64,000 bases of DNA from contig JAFZGW010000002.1 of NCBI GenBank assembly GCA_017555205.1, positions 62,001 through 126,000 of the forward strand, written 5' to 3'. Source of the stretch: Akkermansia sp. Lineage in GTDB: Bacteria; Verrucomicrobiota; Verrucomicrobiia; Verrucomicrobiales; Akkermansiaceae. The notes beneath the pieces were generated by a model. That model did not search any database and was not told where the DNA came from. It worked only from the letters and a program-made list of their open reading frames with translations. The translations under genes were made by a program, and so were the position numbers. How positions within the stretch are numbered: position 1 is the stretch's first letter; every line of letters begins with the position of its first letter. This document shows positions 25,837-33,372 of the stretch, one piece after another.

Positions 25837-26706
25837 ATGCGCACTCCACTGTTTATCCGTCGGTTAACTGACCATGTGATTCGTAACAAATACTGCTACG
25901 TTTCACTGGCACTGGCTATCCTGCTCTGCAAATGCACAGCAGAAATTACCGGAAACCTGTGGGCGAATAGCCTGGAGTGCAACACTACCATCTTACCCGC
26001 AGAGGCTCTGCCCGGCGCAGGGCCTCTGCGGCTCGCTCTCATTACAGATCTGCACAATAACCCGGAGCAATTCAACAAGGTGGTAGAGCAGCTGCAAAAA
26101 GCCAAACCGAACTTTATCTTCTTCGGCGGTGACCTCGTAACTGCCGATGAACGTTTCAAACGAACCCGCTGGGCGGTCTCCAACTTCCGTAAACTGGCAC
26201 AAATCGCCCCCACTTTTGCCATACTCGGCAATCACGACTACGAAAAACAGGAGCAAGTAGAGCGCATATTCACCACAGCCGGTGTTACCCTGCTGCGAAA
26301 TCAGGCTGTAGACCAAAAAACGCCCTCAGGCGGGATACTTAGAATTGTTGGCCTGGGCGACTGGAATGAAGGGGATGAAGCTCCCGAGCGCTGCATGTCG
26401 TCCACCGGGCAATCCCCTGCCCCGGTATTGGTGCTATCACACGACCCCGAAAGCCGCTGGCTGCTACGCGAATATGATTGGCATCTTATGCTCTCAGGGC
26501 ACAACCACGGGGGGCAGTTAGGTATTCCCTTTGCCGGGCGCTACCTGAGTTTGCGCTCGTCCATGCCGGCGGGATTGTTTGACTTCGAGGGTGGTCGCCG
26601 CGTGCTGGTATCCCGAGGTGTGGGCAGCATCTGGGACATGCGCTTTTTCTGCACCCCGGAAATCAATATCATTGAGCTCCAGCAGCCTTCGCCGGCTCAG
26701 CCGTAG
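25837..26706 (+). CDS. Membrane-anchored metallophosphoesterase (YaeI/YkuE-like)
   Basis: 289 residues. An N-terminal hydrophobic helix (about 18-38) precedes a calcineurin-like domain with all five motifs: ALITDLHNN, FFGGDLV, LGNHDYE, LSHDPE and SGHNHGGQLG. Proteins of this arrangement act on membrane lipids such as UDP-diacylglucosamine (YaeI/LpxG-type) or related phospho-compounds; the substrate here is unproven. It follows the aminopeptidase genes by 15 bases. Its last 38 bases overlap the convergent small membrane gene. Confidence 0.87.
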   Translation: MRTPLFIRRLTDHVIRNKYCYVSLALAILLCKCTAEITGNLWANSLECNTTILPAEALPGAGPLRLALITDLHNNPEQFNKVVEQLQKAKPNFIFFGGDLVTADERFKRTRWAVSNFRKLAQIAPTFAILGNHDYEKQEQVERIFTTAGVTLLRNQAVDQKTPSGGILRIVGLGDWNEGDEAPERCMSSTGQSPAPVLVLSHDPESRWLLREYDWHLMLSGHNHGGQLGIPFAGRYLSLRSSMPAGLFDFEGGRRVLVSRGVGSIWDMRFFCTPEINIIELQQPSPAQP

Positions 26707-27028
26707 TTCCCTGTTGCTGCGCAGAATCGGTTGAGGGGAAGAGTACATCCACCGCTTCCCGCCACATGAACCAAGCCATCACGGCATAGACTATGGTGAG
26801 AACAATCCCTGTATAGTTGACTATGCGCCCCAAAGCTTTACCATCGACAACTATACCGATGATATAAACAGCCACCGCAGCAATCACCGGTATTGCCAGT
26901 AGTGTGCCGGAAATCTCATGCTTGTTGAACACAAAGTTGAGCGCAGCCGGGAATACGCCCAGCATGGCCGCAGCACCCACGGCATCCCACTTTCCAAACG
27001 CATTGTAATCCTCAGGCTCATCGCTCAT
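26669..27028 (-). CDS. Small membrane protein, unknown
   Basis: 119 residues from the ATG at 27028. The promoter TTGCCA (27066-27061), 17 bases, TATACT (27043-27038) predicts a three-base leader, which fixes this start; a much longer upstream in-frame reading is antisense to the neighbouring gene. Three hydrophobic segments are seen (AAAMLGVFPAALNFVF, ISGTLLAIPVIAAVAVYIIG, IVNYTGIVLTIVYAVMAWFM). The N-terminus is acidic and the C-terminus is Ala/Gln-rich. No family recognised. Confidence 0.7.
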   Translation of the reverse strand: MSDEPEDYNAFGKWDAVGAAAMLGVFPAALNFVFNKHEISGTLLAIPVIAAVAVYIIGIVVDGKALGRIVNYTGIVLTIVYAVMAWFMWREAVDVLFPSTDSAQQQGTTAEPAKAAGAQ

Positions 27029-27157
27029 ACAGCACTGAGTATACCTGTCGACTCGACTTTTGGCAATACTTTTGTTGGGGGCAGAGCAAGCATTTGCCGA
27101 TTTTGTACATATTACCCTTGACGAGAGGGGTGACTTTGCTTTAGAATGAACGGTGAT

Positions 27158-27820
27158 ATGAAAATTCTGTTGCCTCTCTCTCGTATTATTTTTACCATAC
27201 TCTTGGTACTCCTTGTTCTGGCATGCCTGAATGCCACCACCGGCCTGCAAGCCGGGGAACTGTGGCAACAACTCCTCGCACAAGCCGAAGCCAACTGGCA
27301 GATTCTTGCATGGACTGCCGGCATAGCCATAGTCCTCAGCCTGGTTCGCGCGCTCGATATAACGTGGAATGCCGTATTCTGTCTGCTGACATTTGCCCTG
27401 ATGGCTGAGTTGATTCTCATAACGGCCGGCATGAAGGCCGCAGTTACATCGCCACTTTATGCCACAATCGAGGCCGGCGGCTATACTGATATCATGAGCC
27501 GATTCCCGGTGTACTGGTGGCTCATACCGACAGTATGGCTTGTTGCTTGCCTGTGTTCTCGTAATCAAGTAACTGTATTCTTAACTGGGGTAGTGTGCTA
27601 TGCGTTGTGGCTGCTTCTGACCTGGCTTCTTGCGGCCACAATTAATATGTGGCTGGGTATGGGGCGTCCCTCCCCGGAATCTCTTGCCACGCTGTTCCGC
27701 AACTATGTATGGCTGCCCTCGGCCATGACCGGTACCTTCCTGTTGGTCTACTCCCTGCTGATGTCGCTCTTCGAGCCATTCCTGCGCGGCAAGAAGAACA
27801 AGGCTACACCTCCTGCGTGA
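27158..27820 (+). CDS. Multi-pass membrane protein, unknown
   Basis: 220 residues from ATG 27158. The promoter TTGACG (27118-27123), 18 bases, TAGAAT (27142-27147) gives a leader of about four bases; the ATG at 27146 lies inside the -10. About five transmembrane helices are visible (IIFTILLVLLVLACL, ILAWTAGIAIVLSLV, AVFCLLTFALMAELILI, WWLIPTVWLVACLC, TVFLTGVVCYALWLLLTWLL and a final one near 195). The end is basic. Its stop overlaps the start of the L,D-transpeptidase gene (TGATG), so translation is coupled. Function unknown. Confidence 0.78.
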   Translation: MKILLPLSRIIFTILLVLLVLACLNATTGLQAGELWQQLLAQAEANWQILAWTAGIAIVLSLVRALDITWNAVFCLLTFALMAELILITAGMKAAVTSPLYATIEAGGYTDIMSRFPVYWWLIPTVWLVACLCSRNQVTVFLTGVVCYALWLLLTWLLAATINMWLGMGRPSPESLATLFRNYVWLPSAMTGTFLLVYSLLMSLFEPFLRGKKNKATPPA

Positions 27821-28494
27821 TGCTGCTCAGGTTCACACTGCTTTCCCTGCTCATGCTTGCGCTCCCAACCGCCTGCAAAGACGCACCACCGGAAAAACGT
27901 GTTGAGACGGCGCGCCGGAACGTTGCTCCAACTCTCGGAGAACACTTCGGTAAACCTATCTTCTTACGCATCATTAAAGAAGACTGCATACTGGAGCTGC
28001 GTGTGCAGACCCCCGACGGCAACTGGCAACTCATCAAAACCTACGATATCGCCGGCATGAGCGGCGATATCGGACCCAAGACGCGCGAGGGCGACAAACA
28101 GGCTCCCGAGGGGTTCTACCGGGTGCGCCCAAGTGCCATGAACCCCGCCAGCAAATATCACCTATCCTTCAACATAGGCTACCCGAACTGCTACGACAAG
28201 AGCTTAGGACGAACCGGTTCCTACATCATGGTGCACGGCAGTGATGTATCCATTGGCTGTTTTGCCATGACCGACCCGGGAATTGAAGAAATTTACACCC
28301 TCGTGAACGAAGCATTCAAGGCCGGGGTAAAATCGGTTCCCGTGCAGGCATACCCCTTCCGCATGACCCGCGAACGCATGGCAAAAGAAGCGCTCACCGA
28401 GCACATAGAGTTCTGGCAGCACCTCCTCCCCGGCTGGGAACACACGGAACTATACGGCAGCCCCTACGATGACAGCGATTCTCGCCTCGACTGA
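27820..28494 (+). CDS. L,D-transpeptidase (YkuD/YafK-type) lipoprotein
   Basis: 224 residues starting at the ATG that overlaps the upstream TGA. The signal peptide ends with lipobox LPTAC (Cys19). The YkuD catalytic motif is clear: His139 in IMVHGSDVSIGCFAM and catalytic Cys147. The preceding region (EGDKQAPEGFYRV, YHLSFNIGYPNCYDKSLGR) matches the YafK branch. It would act in the periplasm, forming or cutting L,D bonds in peptidoglycan or attaching proteins to it. The gene overlaps the next one by 26 bases. Confidence 0.9.
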   Translation: MLLRFTLLSLLMLALPTACKDAPPEKRVETARRNVAPTLGEHFGKPIFLRIIKEDCILELRVQTPDGNWQLIKTYDIAGMSGDIGPKTREGDKQAPEGFYRVRPSAMNPASKYHLSFNIGYPNCYDKSLGRTGSYIMVHGSDVSIGCFAMTDPGIEEIYTLVNEAFKAGVKSVPVQAYPFRMTRERMAKEALTEHIEFWQHLLPGWEHTELYGSPYDDSDSRLD

Positions 28495-28864
28495 TTGGCT
28501 CCGCCATTCGCCACATGCAGCGCTGTGGATTATATGTGCCATTTTGGTTCCCGCCACAGCTTGCTTTATGCTTATCAACGATGAAGAAAACAGGCACGCA
28601 TGCGTGGCCTTTGGTATAGCACTGATTGCCTGTCTTTTATTCTTCATATTGGTGCTCAACACACTGAATCTTTCACTGTCTGATTTAATAAACAACCGCC
28701 CCAGGCTATTAGGTTACGGCCGCAGCAAATGGCCACTTAACCTTCTTATACTGATTTGGTTATCGGCAGCTTATTGTCTATCTCGGGGAATAATTCACCT
28801 CTTCCACCGCCTGAGCGACAGAAGAGGTGATGATGAAGACGATACGGATACCCCGAACGAATAA
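28469..28864 (+). CDS. Small membrane protein, unknown
   Basis: 131 residues with three hydrophobic helices (about 17-36, 46-66 and 90-107) and an acidic tail (DRRGDDEDDTDTPNE). It begins inside the L,D-transpeptidase gene, so it is translationally coupled to it. No family recognised. Convergent with the thioredoxin-like gene that ends one base after its stop. Confidence 0.7.
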   Translation: MTAILASTDWLRHSPHAALWIICAILVPATACFMLINDEENRHACVAFGIALIACLLFFILVLNTLNLSLSDLINNRPRLLGYGRSKWPLNLLILIWLSAAYCLSRGIIHLFHRLSDRRGDDEDDTDTPNE

Positions 28865-28865
28865 G

Positions 28866-29903
28866 TTATTCAATTTCAATCGTATCCTTAGCGCGGCGCT
28901 CGTCTCGCTTACGGGCTTTCTTCTCCTTTGCCTTGGCACGCTTAGCCTCACGAGCCGCCTTACGCTCTTCAGGGGTAAGCTTATGCTTCAGATTCCCCCA
29001 CAGGTTGACAAGAGTGGGTGAAAGCTTGCCGTAATCGGTCTCAGGGTCGGCTTTGTGAACCTTCTTAATATAGCCCTTCAACTGGTTGGCCTGAATAGCC
29101 TCGCGTCTGGATTGACCAATAAAGAGATTCATTACGGCTTGGCGGTCACGCGCATCGTAGGCCTCATCCTCAAAGATTTCCAAGCAATCTTTCTTCATCT
29201 GGGGATAATCGGCCTCGAAATCCGGCTTAATGAACCCGTCCGGGGTGTCGAGCTGCTTGTACATGAACTGCAAGGCATTGAACTTCTCGCGGCGAATACC
29301 ACCAAGCTTGTCGGTGGGGTCAGCCAGTTCGAGTTGTTGCAAATAGTCAGCCGGCTTAGTGATGGGCAGCTTCCCCACCTCAACCAGTAGCTTAGCTTTC
29401 TCCTGACCGGTCAAACCTTCAGCTTTGGCCATCAGCTCCTGCTGCTTGCGCAAGGCCTGCACATATTTGCGGATGTTATTCACACCCTCAGTGCACTCAT
29501 CATCTGCGCCCAGATAATCAGCGCCCTGAAAGTCAGCATATTTGACACCATTCTTGTCGAAGAACATGACGGTGGGGCACACCGAGAAGGGAGGTGCGGG
29601 CATCTTACCGCGAATACGGCCGGCATTTTCTGCCCCCTTAGCATCATTTCGTTCATAGAACGGCACAGCCACCATCACAGCGTCGCCCGCGGCCTCTTCC
29701 GCAGCAGGTGACTTCCAGAATGTCTGCAACAACTTCACACTTCGTGCATTCCAGTCAGGCCCATAGCAATAGGCTATCACACCGTCAGTGCCGGCTTTTT
29801 CCAGCGCTTCGGGGAATGTATCTGCACGCTGCGCACCCCAGGCCATCTGGACCAACAGCAGAGCTGCCACGGCGAAAAGTTTACTTGGCTTTCTTGTTAT
29901 CAT
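28866..29903 (-). CDS. Secreted thioredoxin-like protein with basic tail
   Basis: 345 residues. The signal peptide (about 1-23) ends AWGAQ. Residues 35-150 resemble a thioredoxin-like domain (DGVIAYCYGPDWNARSVKLL, then CPTVMFFDKNGVKYADFQG) without a CxxC. The middle is helical. The last 40 residues are extremely Lys/Arg/Ala-rich (ERKAAREAKRAKAKEKKARK), like nucleic-acid or surface-binding tails. Its start overlaps the end of the 879-residue gene by 23 bases, so both come from one mRNA. Function unknown. Confidence 0.77.
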   Translation of the reverse strand: MITRKPSKLFAVAALLLVQMAWGAQRADTFPEALEKAGTDGVIAYCYGPDWNARSVKLLQTFWKSPAAEEAAGDAVMVAVPFYERNDAKGAENAGRIRGKMPAPPFSVCPTVMFFDKNGVKYADFQGADYLGADDECTEGVNNIRKYVQALRKQQELMAKAEGLTGQEKAKLLVEVGKLPITKPADYLQQLELADPTDKLGGIRREKFNALQFMYKQLDTPDGFIKPDFEADYPQMKKDCLEIFEDEAYDARDRQAVMNLFIGQSRREAIQANQLKGYIKKVHKADPETDYGKLSPTLVNLWGNLKHKLTPEERKAAREAKRAKAKEKKARKRDERRAKDTIEIE

Positions 29904-32520
29904 ATATCAGAATGGCTTTGAAGTTAATACCCACGAGCTGATCCTCACCGGAGTCAATACGGATGAACTTTGCCATGGGATGGCTACGCTTAATGCAGAT
30001 ACGCATGCAGGGTTCCTTGGAGCTGTCCGGAAGGTCAGTGAGCTTTTTCCAAGTCTGACCATCGGCCGAAATCTCGATACTCCAAGTGCGATAAGAAGAG
30101 CAACCGTTGGTGGGAATGATGACGATACCACCGATTCGGGTCTTCTTGGGCAGCTCAACGGTAACCGTTTGGTGCTTACCGAAAGCGGAATAAATGTGCC
30201 CGCCCTTCTCAGTCAGCGCCGCAGCATGGTGTATGATACTGCTCTGGTCATCGTTGTACTTACTGAGGGTAACCAGACCGCCGGCCGATACCAAGTTGCC
30301 ACCGGTGGGCTCAAACTCGGGCATCTTCTTACCGATGTCCATATAGTCGGCACTCCAGAGATTGGCCAGCTCGATATCACCGATTTCTTCAGCACCGCGA
30401 ATCACACCGCAGCTCATCAAATCCTTCGAATCGGGATTTGCCTTGATGGCCTCCTCCACCATGGTCAGCAATTTCTTGTAAAAGACCTTACCCTCGCCGT
30501 GAGCTGTTTTCACAGCCCAAGCAATCATCTGACAAAACTCGGGGTGCAGAGCTACGTTATCTACGAGTATCTGCATAAAACGCTCCTTGTGAATACGTGC
30601 CTTACCAAGAGACTGGTACTGCATATCCAACAGGAGGTGGAACTCCCACTGAGCTTTCTCATTGATGTTGATATTCTTAAAGTAGGCCTCAAACGCCGCC
30701 AATTTCTGCTTGGGCGAGCGCAGGGTCTTCAACATGGTCGGGTAAATACGCTCCAACAGGAACTTGGAGCACATTTCCGGGTGCTCCGGAGTAATGGATG
30801 TACACACAAACTCATTCACACCCAGCCATTTGCGCGGACGTTTACCAAGCGAACGAGCTGCTGTATCCATGTAGAAGTCCCACACGGGACGATACAGCGG
30901 CTGCATTTGCACGGAAAGCTCAAAGAGTTTCAGTGCATTGATGGGGTTATTGTACGACCCGAGCATGGTTGCAAGGGTGCAAACCATTTGAGCGTCTCGG
31001 GTAATACTGCCCTGCTGGTACATAGCAGTCTGCATTTGCAGAGCGCTCCAAGTATGTTCGCCCCAAGTGGACCAGTGCGGGTGGCGGTCTTCTGAAAGTG
31101 AGTTAGCACCATGCCACTTACCATCAAAGTAAACGGCGTATGCACAGTGCCCGGGCTCACCCATGGTGAAAGCCGGCACACCATTAGCGCAGGCGGCCGA
31201 AGTACCGAAGTGTGACAAGCCACCACACACAGCACCTACATCGCGCGTTTCCTTGGCAAAGTTGTCCGGGTAGAGCACATCGAAGGGCTGGTAGTACCAC
31301 TGCGAGAAAATAGAGTCACCATACACGTTGGTGGGCAGATAGGGAACCTGATACGCCATGCCGGTATAGGCGCGAGCGGGTGCTGCGCAGTTATCTCGCA
31401 GCCAACGCATGGTACCGGCGGAACCGAATGCACTGTTCCCCTTCCAACCGCAGCAGTAGCGCATAAGCCAAGTGGGCAGCTGCGAGAAGTAACCGTTCAG
31501 GCGCTCTTCGTCGATACTCTCCGCAAAGTACAGGTAACGCTCACGCCCTGCGCGGTAAATATCCGTTTTGTTCTTGCCCTTTTTACCGGGGAGATTGGGC
31601 ATGATATAGCCCAAATCCTTCAGACTATCAAGCTCTTCCTTCGTGAGTTCTTTATCCTCGCCATACCACCCGTTGCGAACAAATTCCGATGCAATCACAC
31701 CGGCCACGCGGCGCTTCAGGCCAGCTGTACTCGGCTTATCACCGCCGTCCACCAATATCTCTTCATCCATCTTCGGGTCAACCTGACGGAAATGCGCCAG
31801 CATGCCCAGTGCAACCTCTGCCCGAGTCAGCTCCGTATCATATACAAAATCCGCAATCCACTGCAAATCATTCAACAACGGCGCCAACGACTCACACGCA
31901 TTGCGATCCTTCATGAGCTTAGACAAGTCATCAAGATTGCAGCGATTGAGCAGTTCCCACTGCGCCAACATAAGGCGCACCTCCGGATTCTCCAAAAACT
32001 TTTCTACACTATCTTGGTCCACACCTTTCAGGCGGGAACGCAAGCGACCGGCCAAACGGCGCTTAAGGATTTTGGGCTGTTTCCACACAGCCGGGCTCAT
32101 CTTGGCTTTGAAGGAGGGCTCGCGCACGGGGCGCATACCGTCATCCTCACCCTGCCCCTTCCCCTTTCGACGGTACTTGGCAATCTTTTCGGGAGTGATA
32201 TTCTCGCCCTCAAGATCATTATCTTCTTCAATATCTTCTTCTTCACCGTCTTTGAAAGAATCGGGGTCTTCCGCATCTGCAAAACGATCCAAACCGTCAT
32301 CCGGCTCACCGGACCAGTCAAAATCCGTCTTCTCCGGTTCTTCTTTAGTTTGGGTATCAGCAACTTGCTGAGTTTTAGTGGGAGCGACCTCTTTCGGTTT
32401 GGTGGGTTTGGCTGTTACTTTCTCACCCTGTCCTAATAATGGCAACAAGGCCGGAGCAGCAATATAACCGCCGACCATGCCGAGTGCAAGCATGATGAGA
32501 TATGTGTATCTGGGCTTCAT
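29881..32520 (-). CDS. Large exported protein: transglutaminase-like core and F5/8-type C-terminal domain
   Basis: 879 residues. An uncleaved or late-cleaved signal anchor (about 5-30) is followed by an acidic low-complexity linker (60-110), helical regions, then VCGGLSHFGTSAACANGVPA and FTMGEPGHCAYAVYFDGKWH. Cys432 and His458 in this arrangement resemble a transglutaminase/papain-like catalytic pair. Residues about 740-879 resemble a discoidin (F5/8 C) domain that binds glycans: YRTWSIEISADGQTWKKL and AKFIRIDSGEDQLVGINF. A promoter TTGACA (32558-32553), 17, TAATTA (32535-32530) gives a three-base leader. Exported glycoprotein processing is a possible role; this is inference. Confidence 0.78.
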   Translation of the reverse strand: MKPRYTYLIMLALGMVGGYIAAPALLPLLGQGEKVTAKPTKPKEVAPTKTQQVADTQTKEEPEKTDFDWSGEPDDGLDRFADAEDPDSFKDGEEEDIEEDNDLEGENITPEKIAKYRRKGKGQGEDDGMRPVREPSFKAKMSPAVWKQPKILKRRLAGRLRSRLKGVDQDSVEKFLENPEVRLMLAQWELLNRCNLDDLSKLMKDRNACESLAPLLNDLQWIADFVYDTELTRAEVALGMLAHFRQVDPKMDEEILVDGGDKPSTAGLKRRVAGVIASEFVRNGWYGEDKELTKEELDSLKDLGYIMPNLPGKKGKNKTDIYRAGRERYLYFAESIDEERLNGYFSQLPTWLMRYCCGWKGNSAFGSAGTMRWLRDNCAAPARAYTGMAYQVPYLPTNVYGDSIFSQWYYQPFDVLYPDNFAKETRDVGAVCGGLSHFGTSAACANGVPAFTMGEPGHCAYAVYFDGKWHGANSLSEDRHPHWSTWGEHTWSALQMQTAMYQQGSITRDAQMVCTLATMLGSYNNPINALKLFELSVQMQPLYRPVWDFYMDTAARSLGKRPRKWLGVNEFVCTSITPEHPEMCSKFLLERIYPTMLKTLRSPKQKLAAFEAYFKNININEKAQWEFHLLLDMQYQSLGKARIHKERFMQILVDNVALHPEFCQMIAWAVKTAHGEGKVFYKKLLTMVEEAIKANPDSKDLMSCGVIRGAEEIGDIELANLWSADYMDIGKKMPEFEPTGGNLVSAGGLVTLSKYNDDQSSIIHHAAALTEKGGHIYSAFGKHQTVTVELPKKTRIGGIVIIPTNGCSSYRTWSIEISADGQTWKKLTDLPDSSKEPCMRICIKRSHPMAKFIRIDSGEDQLVGINFKAILIYDNKKAK

Positions 32521-32686
32521 TTCCCCTATTAATTAGCAGATTCTACTCAACATGTCAAGAAAGATGATGGAAAAACACCATCTCTTGCACCCATGTATAT
32601 GCATTGCTTATCCCCCCATGTAACAAATATATAAAAATTATTTTTTTTAAACAAAAAGATTGAATTACGCTCAACTAAGTGATAAC

Positions 32687-33328
32687 ATGCTAACAGAACC
32701 AAACAATGCCATGCTTCACAAGATTACTTTTGACACAACTTTCCACAAAACGAGCATCTTTGCAATAACTGCATCTGTTATATTTGCCGGTGCAGCGTTT
32801 TTCCTGCCCGAAAGCTTTGGCGACAAAAATTCCCCGATTGAGTATGCACAGCTGGCTCTGCTGCTTCTCTGCTGTTACTACACATATACAGCCAACAACA
32901 GGCGGGCTCTCTTCACCCTGTTCGGTTTTGTATTCTTTTTCCTATTCCTGCGTGAAATCAACTATGGGCGCACTCTGTGGTTCATGGCAGACCCGAACGA
33001 CCCCAACGAGTTCCGCAAGTGGAAAGAGATACCGTACGGCTGGTTGGCTCACCCGCTGGTGGGGATTTACTTGGCCGTACTGCTGCTGGTGTTTGTATGC
33101 CGCAAGATGTGGCGAGATGTGCTCGAACTGTTGAGCAGCACTCGCTTGCCCAAGTGGGAGATGCTGTGTATGGTGTTACTGGCCATAAGCGCACAGCTGG
33201 TCGAGCGCCTGAGCCACTGCTGCAAACTTGAGGAATCATTGGAATTGGGGTTCTACACCTGCGTGACAACGCTGACCTGGCGCTACTGTCGCGGCAAATG
33301 TACCCCCACTGCAGCCAGTCACGATTAA
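32687..33328 (+). CDS. Membrane protein, unknown
   Basis: About 213 residues. Four to five hydrophobic segments (FAITASVIFAGAAFFL, YAQLALLLLCCYYTYT, LFTLFGFVFFFLFLRE, LVGIYLAVLLLVFVC) surround the polar segment REINYGRTLWFMADPNDPNE. The start is uncertain: ATG 32687, ATG 32711 and an in-frame TTG at 32660 are all possible. A weak promoter (TTGAAT 32660, TAACAT 32683) would favour 32711. No family recognised. It lies just before polA, which has its own promoter. Confidence 0.72.
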   Translation: MLTEPNNAMLHKITFDTTFHKTSIFAITASVIFAGAAFFLPESFGDKNSPIEYAQLALLLLCCYYTYTANNRRALFTLFGFVFFFLFLREINYGRTLWFMADPNDPNEFRKWKEIPYGWLAHPLVGIYLAVLLLVFVCRKMWRDVLELLSSTRLPKWEMLCMVLLAISAQLVERLSHCCKLEESLELGFYTCVTTLTWRYCRGKCTPTAASHD

Positions 33329-33334
33329 AGGCAT

Positions 33335-33364
33335 TTGACACCACCCGCCCGTCTGTGGTAGAAT
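33335..33364 (+). promoter_or_regulatory. Leaderless promoter of polA
   Basis: TTGACA (33335-33340), 18 bases, TAGAAT (33359-33364) predicts a start at 33371, two bases before the ATG. Confidence 0.72.
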
Positions 33365-33372
33365 AGGCGGCG

